From Caldilineaceae bacterium (GTDB taxonomy: Bacteria > Chloroflexota > Anaerolineae > Caldilineales > Caldilineaceae): DNA of 64,000 nt. The stretch's first letter is position 1; each line of letters starts with the position of its first letter. The translations under genes and the position numbers were made by a program. The DNA is taken from NCBI GenBank assembly GCA_019637685.1, contig JAHBVF010000005.1, forward strand, positions 62,001 through 126,000, in the 5' to 3' direction. Shown here in pieces: positions 8,178-15,854 of the stretch. The notes under the pieces are model-generated. The model was given only the letters and a program-made list of their open reading frames with translations, ran no database searches and was not told where the DNA came from.

Positions 8178-8204
8178 AAAAAACCCTTGCGTGAAACACA
8201 AGGG
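8178..8204 (-). terminator. Extra terminator-like hairpin inside the T-box leader
   Basis: CCCTTGTG and CGCAAGGG form an 8-bp stem with one G-U pair and a 5-base loop, followed at once by six U. It lies between the specifier domain and the T-box antiterminator, where Stem III usually sits. It has the form of a true intrinsic terminator, which is odd at this place. Confidence 0.65.
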
Positions 8205-8444
8205 CCGTCCGCGCCAGTCTCACTCTACGAAGACGGGGCCATACACCCGATCCTCTGCGCCCAGATAACGGTGGCGTCTCCGGGAAAAGCTACTGCCAAC
8301 CGGTCTGGCTGCTTTCGCTTTTCCGACTCCCCGGCCCATTCGCCGTCCGCGCCACCATCCCATTTCCACCGTGCAGGGACTCTCTGAGGTTCGCTTCGAC
8401 GACTACTCTTCCAGTTCACAGTCGTTAACTATCAATTGTTGGCT

Positions 8445-8473
8445 ACTATACGCCACTTCTGATGGCTTGTCAA
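8445..8473 (-). promoter_or_regulatory. Sigma-70 promoter of the trpE leader
   Basis: TTGACA (8473-8468), a 17-base spacer and TATAGT (8450-8445) on the minus strand. The expected start near 8438 gives an untranslated leader of about 510 bases carrying the T-box. It lies 27 bases beyond the stop of the M23 peptidase gene. Confidence 0.88.
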
Positions 8474-8499
8474 GTCCTTTTCGCGACCAATTTCCCAAC

Positions 8500-9456
8500 C
8501 TATCCACCCGTATGCTGCACCACATCCCCAATCGGTGTCACGCTCTCCCCCTCCACGCGGAGACCGCCCTGGGGCATGGGCGCGCCGTCGTGATCCCGGA
8601 AGTAGAGCGGCAGCCCTTCGGCAAAATTCAGTGGGAAAATCGCCGGGTCCTGGCGCTGGTGATGGATGTGAATATGTGGCTCGCTGGTGTTGCCCGAATT
8701 GCCACACTGGCCGATCACCTGCCCCTCTTCCACTTGCTCGCCTGCCTGCACCGAAACACTCCCCGGTTTAAGATGGGCAATGACCAGATAGGTTCCGCTT
8801 TCCAATTGAATGACCACGTGATTGCCCGTGGGCGCGGTGAAATTATTGGAAACCGCGCCCGGCACTTCGTCCGGCTCGCCGTCGTGGGTTTGGGTCACCA
8901 GCCCCGCAGCCGGCGCAACTACCGGCACGCCATAGCAGCCGTACGCTTGCACATCTTCGCTGCCAGTCAGATAGGGTTCTACCAGCAGGTCATAGGCCCA
9001 GCGCTGGTCGGGAGTAGCCGCGTGGTAGTTGGTTGCGATCGAATCGCCACCCCAACCCACGCGCAGAGGCACATCCGCGGGCAGACGCACGGTGGCCGCG
9101 GGGGTTGTGCTTTCCAAGGAAGCCGGAAACGCCACAGGCACAAACCACAGAATAAGTGGCAGCAGGGAGACCAGCCCAACCCCCGCCGTGAACAAAAGCA
9201 GACGGCTCGCCTTGCGTTTGATCAGCGCGTAGAGAGCCAGGAGGAGCAGTGAAAGCAGCCCAAGCAGGGGTGGCACTATCTGAAGCAAATACCAGCCGGC
9301 AATCCGCGCCATACCCCCCAGCAGCATTGCGACACAGAGGGCGACCAGCACCAGCAGCATCAAAGTGATTGGGACCAGACGCAGGAAACCCATCAGGCGC
9401 GAACGGGAGGCAGACGGCTGGGCTGCGGGAGTCGGGGGGGAAGTTTCTTCTTGCAC
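8500..9456 (-). CDS. Membrane-anchored M23-family peptidase
   Basis: The protein has an N-terminal run of about four hydrophobic segments (roughly residues 20-110) followed by an extracellular LytM/M23 domain. Zinc and catalytic positions are visible as H-A-A-T-P-D with a following Y-D-L, and the late H-I-H-I-H-H. Substrates of the family are peptidoglycan cross-links or secreted peptides. I chose GTG 9456; an in-frame TTG at 9513 would add 19 residues, but overlaps the start region of the divergent GNAT gene. It ends just upstream of the trp promoter. Confidence 0.82.
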   Translation of the reverse strand: MQEETSPPTPAAQPSASRSRLMGFLRLVPITLMLLVLVALCVAMLLGGMARIAGWYLLQIVPPLLGLLSLLLLALYALIKRKASRLLLFTAGVGLVSLLPLILWFVPVAFPASLESTTPAATVRLPADVPLRVGWGGDSIATNYHAATPDQRWAYDLLVEPYLTGSEDVQAYGCYGVPVVAPAAGLVTQTHDGEPDEVPGAVSNNFTAPTGNHVVIQLESGTYLVIAHLKPGSVSVQAGEQVEEGQVIGQCGNSGNTSEPHIHIHHQRQDPAIFPLNFAEGLPLYFRDHDGAPMPQGGLRVEGESVTPIGDVVQHTGG

Positions 9457-9480
9457 GGCAGGCTCTTTTCTGGGTACAAT
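9451..9480 (+). promoter_or_regulatory. Probable promoter of the GNAT gene
   Basis: TTGCAC (9451-9456), 18 bases, TACAAT (9475-9480) on the plus strand, 44 bases before ATG 9525. It overlaps the start of the divergent M23 gene, so the two may interfere or share control. Confidence 0.5.
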
Positions 9481-9524
9481 TTGCACAAATCGGACACAAC
9501 GCCCCACAGGCAAGGAGGGATTCT

Positions 9525-9998
9525 ATGCAAATTGAACAATTGTATCATCTACCCCAACCCGAAATGGAATCTCTGCTCGCCGCGAGCCGGGCCGAGGGCT
9601 ACAATTTCGTAGACCGGCTGGTGGACGACTTCGCTGACGGCAGCAACCGCTTCGACCAGACCGGCGAGGCGCTCTTCGGTGTCTATGCAGACAGGCAACT
9701 GATCGCCATCGGCGGGCTGAACCGGGACCCCTATCTGCCCGACGAGAACGCGGGCCGTGTGCGTCACGTCTATGTGCTTTCAGCCCACCGACGACACGGG
9801 GCCGGGCGGCTGTTGATAGAAGCAATCATCCACGCGGCCCGGCCCCACTTTCGCCTGCTGACCCTGCGCACGTTCAACCCGGCCGCGGCTATTTTCTATC
9901 AGGCATTGGGCTTTCGCACAGACCCAACGATTGCCAACGCCACCCATCACATGCGCCTCTACCCATCAGCCAATGCCTCGCCCGCGCCCATCAGCTGA
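9525..9998 (+). CDS. GNAT-family N-acetyltransferase
   Basis: A 157-residue single-domain GNAT protein. The acetyl-CoA binding motif A appears as V-R-H-V-Y-V-L followed by R-R-H-G-A-G-R-L-L near residues 85-99, and the later A-A-A-I-F-Y-Q-A-L-G-F is motif B. The acceptor is unknown. ATG 9525 is preceded by AAGGAGGG. Its last 40 bases overlap the end of the convergent ABC gene, so the two messages are complementary at their 3' ends. Confidence 0.85.
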   Translation: MQIEQLYHLPQPEMESLLAASRAEGYNFVDRLVDDFADGSNRFDQTGEALFGVYADRQLIAIGGLNRDPYLPDENAGRVRHVYVLSAHRRHGAGRLLIEAIIHAARPHFRLLTLRTFNPAAAIFYQALGFRTDPTIANATHHMRLYPSANASPAPIS

Positions 9999-11785
9999 TG
10001 CCCGTGCAGCCGCGCGTAGTGGCCGTCCTGGGCCATCAATTCGGCGTGGCTGCCCTCCTCAATAATGCGTCCCCGTTCCATCACCAGAATCCGATCGGCG
10101 TTGCGGATGGTGCTGAGCCGATGGGCGATGACCAGACTGGTGCGGCTGCGCAGCACCCGCTCCAGCGCCTCCTGAATCAGCGACTCTGTAGCCGTGTCGA
10201 TGCTGCTGGTGGCCTCATCCAGAATCAACACCCCTTCCGGGTTCAGGGCCAGGGCGCGGGCCAAAGCCAACAGTTGCCGCTGCCCCTGGGAGAGATTCTC
10301 GCCGTTGGGCAGCACCTGATAGTCATAGCTGCCGGGCAATTCCTCGATGAATTTGGCCGCATTGCTGAATTCCGCGGCCTGGCGCACGTCTTCGTCGCTT
10401 AAGTCATCCCGATAGAGACGGATATTGAAAGCAATGCTCCCGGCCAGACAGACCGGGTCTTGGGGGACAACGGCCACAGCCCGGCGCAGATCGGCCAGGG
10501 CAAAGTCGCGAATATCCTGGCCGTCCAGACGAATGGAACCGACCGTCGGGTCATAGTGACGGGCCAGCAGACTGACCAGACTCGACTTGCCCGCGCCCGT
10601 CGGCCCGACCACCGCCACACTTTGCCCCGGCGGGATGGACAGACTGACACCTTGCAACACTGGCTCGTCGGGCAGATACCAGAAGTGTACGTCGTCGTAG
10701 TCGATAGCGCCCTGCACCACAGGCAGAACCTTGGGTGTTTCCGGTTCTCGCACAGCCGGTTCGGTGTTGAGCAGAGCAAATATACGCTCGGCCGCGCCCA
10801 GCGCAATCTGCACAGTATTGTACTCCTGGGAGAGGCGCAGCACCGGCTGGAAGGCCCGTTCGGTATACTGGACAAAGGCGACAAGCGTGCCCAGTGTGGC
10901 CCAGCCGGCCAACACGCCCTGGCCGCCACCGTAGAGGATCAGCCCCAGCCCCACCGCGGAAAGAACCTCCTGCACAGAGAGAAAGAGCGCGCTGTGCCAG
11001 CGCAGATCGATAAGTGCTTCCCGGTAGCTTTTGTTATAGTCATCAAACTCTTGCTCGCTCTCCTCTTCCCGATTGAATAGCTGCACAACCGTCATCCCGT
11101 GGACCTGCTCGTTGAGAAAAGCGCTGATGCGGGCCTGGGCCGAGCGCTCGCCGCTGGAAGATTGACGGATGCGCGCCCGGAAATAGCGGGTGACAAAGAA
11201 GACCACCGGCAACACCGCCAATGAGAGCAGAGCCAGCCGCCAGTTCACCGTCAGCATCACACTCACAATCACAATCAGCGTCACCCCCTCCACCAGCACA
11301 ATCACAATACTGCGGGAGAGGACTGCGTTGAGTTGGTCGATGTCATTGGTCAACCGGGCCACCAGTTCGCCTGTGGATGTGCCGGTCAGAAAGGCGTGGT
11401 CCAGGCGAAAGATATGGCTGAAAACCCGGGTGCGCAGATCGGCCAGGGCACGTTGCCCCGCCTGTTGCAGAAAATAGGTAAAGGCGAAAGTGAGGACAAA
11501 AATACCGATAGCCGTCGCGCCATAGATAGCGGTGATACGCCAGAGCGCATCCACCTCCCCCCGTTTAATCGGGCCGTCGATGGCCTGTTGCAGCAGATAG
11601 GGGGGCACTGCGTTCAGACCAGAGACACCGATCATCAACACCAGCGCGGCAAAGAGCCATTTCTTGTACGGCCCCAGCGAAGAAGCCATCAGTTGAAAGA
11701 GGGCCGAATCCTGGCTGGCAACTTCGGTAAATTTGGGTCGCTCTTCCACGGGAGGCCTCTTCTGAGATGCATCAACCTGTGCCAT
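9959..11785 (-). CDS. ABC exporter half-transporter with the catalytically complete ATP site
   Basis: A 608-residue type IV ABC exporter: six membrane segments, then a nucleotide-binding domain with Walker A G-P-T-G-A-G-K-S-S, signature L-S-Q-G-Q, Walker B L-I-L-D-E with the catalytic Glu, and switch His in A-H-R-L-S-T-I. The signature departs from L-S-G-G-Q. It overlaps its partner by 14 bases and is surely cotranscribed with it. MdlB/BmrD/YheH-like exporters of lipids or drugs are the closest group known to me; the substrate is unknown. Confidence 0.93.
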   Translation of the reverse strand: MAQVDASQKRPPVEERPKFTEVASQDSALFQLMASSLGPYKKWLFAALVLMIGVSGLNAVPPYLLQQAIDGPIKRGEVDALWRITAIYGATAIGIFVLTFAFTYFLQQAGQRALADLRTRVFSHIFRLDHAFLTGTSTGELVARLTNDIDQLNAVLSRSIVIVLVEGVTLIVIVSVMLTVNWRLALLSLAVLPVVFFVTRYFRARIRQSSSGERSAQARISAFLNEQVHGMTVVQLFNREEESEQEFDDYNKSYREALIDLRWHSALFLSVQEVLSAVGLGLILYGGGQGVLAGWATLGTLVAFVQYTERAFQPVLRLSQEYNTVQIALGAAERIFALLNTEPAVREPETPKVLPVVQGAIDYDDVHFWYLPDEPVLQGVSLSIPPGQSVAVVGPTGAGKSSLVSLLARHYDPTVGSIRLDGQDIRDFALADLRRAVAVVPQDPVCLAGSIAFNIRLYRDDLSDEDVRQAAEFSNAAKFIEELPGSYDYQVLPNGENLSQGQRQLLALARALALNPEGVLILDEATSSIDTATESLIQEALERVLRSRTSLVIAHRLSTIRNADRILVMERGRIIEEGSHAELMAQDGHYARLHGHQLMGAGEALADG

Positions 11786-13529
11786 TTGTCGTCTCCTCCT
11801 GGGCCTGTTCCACTTCCCGGTAGTACATCTCCGCGTAGAAGCCGTTGTGGGCCAGCAGACTTTCGTGGCTGCCGCGCTCTACAATCTGGCCGTGGTCCAA
11901 GACAATAATGTGATCCGCGTCGACGACTGTGGCGATGCGTTGCGTAACAATAATCCGGCTGCGGTTGCCCTCCACCTGCCGCAGTTCCGCCAGAATCTCC
12001 GCAGCGGTCTGCATATCCACACTGGCCAGGGCATCGTCCAGCAGCAACACCTTTGGGTCGCGCACCAGCGCGCGCGCGATAGCCGTGCGCTGCCGTTGAC
12101 CCCCGGAAAGAGTCGAGCCTCGCTCACCCACAAAACTATCCAGTCCGTGGGGCAGCTGGCTGAGATCGTTGGAAAGTCGCGCCTGGTTCATTGCCCGGAA
12201 GATACGGGGATCGGGCACATAAGGGATGCCCAAAGCGATATTGTTGCGCAGGGGCATACTGAAGAGCAGGGATTCCTGGGGCACGTAGACGACTGTCTTG
12301 CGCAGATCGGCCAGCTTAATATCCCGCAGATCGTAGCCGTCAATCGTCACCCGTCCTTCTGTGGGGTCGTAGATACGCCCCAGCAGGCTGATGAGCATAG
12401 ACTTGCCCGATCCTGTCGGCCCCACAATGCCCAGCGTCGTGCCTGGCGGAATATCCAGATCGATGTGGCGCAGTGCCCAACGCTCCTGATCCTCGGCCCA
12501 GACACCCACATCCTCCAGGCGAATGTGGCCGGCAAAACGCACATCCGGGGCATCCTTCGGGTCTACCACCTTCGGCCATCGTTCCAGCACTTCGCCAATG
12601 CGCACCGCGGCCGCGCTGCCCTGCTGCAGACGCTCATAGGCGTCGGTAATCTGTTGCGCGCCGCTGTTGAGCAGCCCCAGATAGACGATAAATTGGACGT
12701 ATTGGCCAACGGTCAGACTGCCATCGATAATCAGCGAACCACCCACAAAGACGACGATTGTGGCCGCGATACGCACCACCAGACTGGGCAGAGGGGAGAT
12801 CGCACCACTCTGCAGAACAAAGCGCAGGTTGCGGTTGACGTATTCCTCATTGGCCGCACGGAAGGTGCGCCCCACTGCATCGCCCTGGACATAGGCCACC
12901 AGCATTCGGGCTGCGTTCAGGTGCTCCTGGGCAAACGCGGCCAGTTTGGCAATCTCCTGCTGCACCCGGATGAAAGAATTGCGCAGAACCCGGCCCAGAC
13001 GCACCTGCACCGCGATGCTCAACGCCAGCATCACCACCACCATCAGGGACAATTCGGGGCTGGTGCGCCCCATCAACAGAGCGCCGATGAGAAGCAGGAA
13101 AAAGGCGTGCATAAACATCTGGAAGCCAGCGCTGTAGAAGCGCCAGATGTAAACAAAGTCACTGGTGCTGCGGGAAAGGAGATCGCCCGTGCCGTAATCC
13201 TGACGGGTCTCCCGGTCGAAGAGGAGCAGCCGGTGGAAAAAATCCTGGCTCATGCGATAGGTGATGCCCGCGGCAATATTGCCGGTGAGCATACGCAGCA
13301 GATAGCGAAAGAGCGCAACGATGCCCGCCAAAAGCATCAGCCCACCCGCATACCAGGCCAAATCGCCGGGGGGCGCGCCTTTATTGAGCGCGTCCACGGC
13401 CCAGCCGAGCCAGGTGGGGCTGAAAGCACTGGCGCCCGCGCCGATGAACGCATAGAGTGTGCCAATGGCCAACGCCCGATAGTAGGCACGCTGGTAAGGC
13501 ACGAGGATTTGAAGTCCGCTTTTTTGCAT
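11772..13529 (-). CDS. ABC exporter half-transporter with a degenerate ATP site
   Basis: The 585-residue partner of the downstream gene, with six membrane segments and a nucleotide-binding domain. Walker A is G-P-T-G-S-G-K-S and the signature L-S-G-G-Q is intact. Walker B reads L-L-L-D-D, with Asp at the catalytic Glu, and the switch His is Gln (T-Q-R-I-A-T-V). These are the marks of the degenerate site in heterodimeric exporters such as TM287/288 or BmrCD. I chose ATG 13529; a GTG at 13571 would add 14 residues. Confidence 0.92.
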   Translation of the reverse strand: MQKSGLQILVPYQRAYYRALAIGTLYAFIGAGASAFSPTWLGWAVDALNKGAPPGDLAWYAGGLMLLAGIVALFRYLLRMLTGNIAAGITYRMSQDFFHRLLLFDRETRQDYGTGDLLSRSTSDFVYIWRFYSAGFQMFMHAFFLLLIGALLMGRTSPELSLMVVVMLALSIAVQVRLGRVLRNSFIRVQQEIAKLAAFAQEHLNAARMLVAYVQGDAVGRTFRAANEEYVNRNLRFVLQSGAISPLPSLVVRIAATIVVFVGGSLIIDGSLTVGQYVQFIVYLGLLNSGAQQITDAYERLQQGSAAAVRIGEVLERWPKVVDPKDAPDVRFAGHIRLEDVGVWAEDQERWALRHIDLDIPPGTTLGIVGPTGSGKSMLISLLGRIYDPTEGRVTIDGYDLRDIKLADLRKTVVYVPQESLLFSMPLRNNIALGIPYVPDPRIFRAMNQARLSNDLSQLPHGLDSFVGERGSTLSGGQRQRTAIARALVRDPKVLLLDDALASVDMQTAAEILAELRQVEGNRSRIIVTQRIATVVDADHIIVLDHGQIVERGSHESLLAHNGFYAEMYYREVEQAQEETTNGTG

Positions 13530-13596
13530 TAGGGGGCCTTTTGCTGTGGAAGGGACTGAAAAATCGAACACAGATTGTCAGAAATCAAACCCTTTC

Positions 13597-13625
13597 AGTA
13601 TAGCGGACGTGGACCGATTCGGCAA
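13597..13625 (-). promoter_or_regulatory. Promoter of the ABC exporter operon
   Basis: TTGCCG (13625-13620), 17 bases, TATACT (13602-13597) on the minus strand, about 70 bases before ATG 13529. Confidence 0.65.
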
Positions 13626-13775
13626 AAACTGACAACAACGCACTAAACCGGTACAGTGAGCCAAAGCCACAGACTGACAAGCGCAGAGACGCAGGACGCC
13701 ATGCCTCTGTACGCGAGGGTGCGAGGGCAGTCGATGTGTGCTGTTGTCGCGTTGCGCACAAATTGCAGGGACAGC

Positions 13776-13824
13776 AAAAGTGCCTGGGCAGATGCGGTGG
13801 AGCCACATCTGCCAGGCACTTTTC
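13776..13824. terminator. Bidirectional intrinsic terminator
   Basis: AAAAGTGCCTGGGCAGATG faces CATCTGCCAGGCACTTTT: an approximately 18-bp stem with one bulge, A-tract and T-tract on either side. It follows the stop of the beta-helix gene (minus strand) by about 60 bases. The 13630-13770 stretch between it and the ABC promoter shows no gene I can support. Confidence 0.85.
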
Positions 13825-13885
13825 ATACTTCTATTGTTCTTGACACGCAGCTACCGTCCACCCCGATAGCCCCAATCCAGATGGG

Positions 13886-15760
13886 TTATTTGGTCATCAA
13901 GGGAAGATAGACTTTCTTGCTTGTGTCGACTTCCCCGATCTGAATGGTATGGGTGTCTGTGATAACTACCAGGCCGTTGTCTGCGCTGACAGTGATAGTC
14001 TTCTCGCCGTTGCTGACCCAGCGGATATTCAGGCTGGGCGCGGTCAGATCGACGGTCTGCACTGATTGGCTAAAGTCGGTTGTGTTGATGGTATAGGTCA
14101 CTGGCGTGGCCAGGGAAAAGGGCGTGATGCGAAAGGTGAAGGGAATGTTCGTCTCGGCAGTACCAGTGATGGGGCCTTGAATCTCCAGGGATGCGTTTTT
14201 GGTGTAGAGACCGGAGAATTTGGTCGTGGTGCTCATGGCCAGCGTACCGATAATATCCGCGGATTGGGTGGTGCTGCTGGTGCGAATGCCCTGGTTGGTC
14301 GCGATGGGGTTGGTTAGCGTATGGGTGAATTTTCCGTTGGCGTCGGCCACTGTGCTGCCTATATGAGCCAGGGCATCCCCCTTGTCGTCTTGGTTGTCCA
14401 GATAGAAGTCGATGATGCAATTGGGGCAGTGGCTCTCATTGCCGTCGGTATCGATTCCATTGCCACCGCTGATGGTCGTGCCTTCGATACTTGTAATCCG
14501 GGCCGGGCGGAAGAGACGCAGGGCCTGAAGCACCTCCGGTCCAAAGACGTAAATATTGCCCGGTCCTTCGAAGACCAAATTACTGCGCACGGTAATCCCA
14601 CCGGGGCTAAACCGGTTGTCGCTGTAGAGAATCGCGCCGTCAAGCATATCCCCCTGGTTGGACTCAAAACCGGTGCGGCTGCGGGCAATTAAATTGTCCA
14701 GGATATTGGTTCCCTGACCGCTGACTTTGATGCCCTGCCCACAGACGCCGGAACGTGTGTTGTCGGTGCCGATTCCGATAATATTGCCCTGAATGGTATG
14801 GTCCCGGCCAAAAATTTCCAGAGCCATAGGCGCGGTGTCGTTCTCGGCCCGCATATTCTGCATCCCGGCCAGACGGTTTAGTGTAACAGTATTGTTACTG
14901 CCGCTCAGCCCAATGCCCCAGCCGCCATACCAGTTCTGAGGATTGTAGTTGAAGCTGGCCACACATTCGCTTTGGGCAGCCACAGTGGGCACAGTGCCGT
15001 CGGCCTGGGTCCCGATTTGATTTCGGGTGATGATATTGTTGTCACCGCCGTCGATGTTGATGGCTTTGGTGAAGGCACCGACGATAGTGTTGCGGCGCAC
15101 AGTATTGCCATCGCTGCTGATACGTACCCCTTCGGTCAGGGCCAGACGCTTTTCGTCCCCAGGCGTGCGGAAGTAGACGGCTGTGCCATCGCCGGTCAGC
15201 CCCATCCAATTGTCCTCGACCAGATTGCCGTCCTCTTTCAGGGCAATCGAACCGATGTCGACAAAACCCAGATTGCGGATGACGTTTTCGGTGCTCTCTA
15301 CCTCAAAACTTCTATCGTTCAAATCCCAGAAAATCTTGGGACCAGTCGCGCGCCCGTCGGGCTGAGTAGCACCATCGATGGTGACCTGTCCCAGTTTGTT
15401 GGTGGTGCTCTGGGTCTTCAGGGGCGGCAGCGCGCCCTTGTCCACCACAATCGTCCACGTGCCGGGGGCGTCCCGCTGATAGTTGGGATCAGTGGTGGGC
15501 AGATCGAAATTGATGGTCACAGGACGGGCATCGGGAGCTGCTTTGCTGGCTTCGGTAATCGCCCGGCGCAGGGTGCATTTGCCGTCGCTGGCCGATGTGC
15601 AGGTGGTGGACAGGCTGTTGTTCACATCCTCGCTGGTGTTGACTGTGAGGGTAATCGCCGCGCTGGCGCGGGTCGGAGCCGCCAGCACGGGCTGGCTGCT
15701 TGGATACGATCCGGCTGTTAACAGCAGGACGAGCAGAGCAATGGTGACGTAACGAGACAT
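13886..15760 (-). CDS. Secreted right-handed beta-helix protein with a CSLREA-like N-terminus
   Basis: A 624-residue exported protein with a signal peptide (residues 1 to about 28, ending V-L-A-A-P). It then has T-C-T-S-A-S-D-G-K-C-T-L-R-R-A-I, which matches the CSLREA-type motif that opens many outer-surface beta-helix proteins. The middle is repetitive (N-x-I-x-x-N, G-N-N-N-I-I-T-R-N) as in parallel beta-helices. A late Ig-like stretch leads to the C-terminal tag K-V-Y-L-P-L-M-T-K. ATG 15760 has AAAGGAA upstream. Adhesion or polysaccharide binding is likely; no catalytic residues can be assigned. Confidence 0.85.
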   Translation of the reverse strand: MSRYVTIALLVLLLTAGSYPSSQPVLAAPTRASAAITLTVNTSEDVNNSLSTTCTSASDGKCTLRRAITEASKAAPDARPVTINFDLPTTDPNYQRDAPGTWTIVVDKGALPPLKTQSTTNKLGQVTIDGATQPDGRATGPKIFWDLNDRSFEVESTENVIRNLGFVDIGSIALKEDGNLVEDNWMGLTGDGTAVYFRTPGDEKRLALTEGVRISSDGNTVRRNTIVGAFTKAINIDGGDNNIITRNQIGTQADGTVPTVAAQSECVASFNYNPQNWYGGWGIGLSGSNNTVTLNRLAGMQNMRAENDTAPMALEIFGRDHTIQGNIIGIGTDNTRSGVCGQGIKVSGQGTNILDNLIARSRTGFESNQGDMLDGAILYSDNRFSPGGITVRSNLVFEGPGNIYVFGPEVLQALRLFRPARITSIEGTTISGGNGIDTDGNESHCPNCIIDFYLDNQDDKGDALAHIGSTVADANGKFTHTLTNPIATNQGIRTSSTTQSADIIGTLAMSTTTKFSGLYTKNASLEIQGPITGTAETNIPFTFRITPFSLATPVTYTINTTDFSQSVQTVDLTAPSLNIRWVSNGEKTITVSADNGLVVITDTHTIQIGEVDTSKKVYLPLMTK

Positions 15761-15854
15761 AGGGATTCCTTTTCGAGTGAGTTTGTAGATATATCCAGTG
15801 TAGGGGCGTGCTTGAATCATGCTCCTGCGCGTATTGTCGTCCAGGGAACTTACA

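Larger units (their letters stand above)
8029..8438 (-). ncRNA. T-box riboswitch leader, probably tRNA-Trp specific
   Basis: The minus strand carries the T-box sequence GGGTGGCACCGCG (8114-8102), the antiterminator sequence that pairs with the acceptor end of uncharged tRNA. A large 5' domain precedes it, with GAGTAGTC, AGAGAG and GGTGGAAATGGG elements as in Stem I. A terminator follows directly. A candidate UGG (Trp) specifier lies at 8338-8336 within GGCGAAUGGGCC; this choice is inference, supported by trpE downstream. In this family uncharged tRNA favours the antiterminator and expression. Confidence 0.92.

Noticed and set aside
9369-9524. Longer N-terminus of the GNAT protein.
   Set aside because: The ATG at 9525 has a strong AAGGAGGG site and the added part is antisense to the M23 gene.
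11847-13532. A 561-codon plus-strand open frame opposite the ABC exporter gene.
   Set aside because: The ABC gene has all expected motifs in the other strand.
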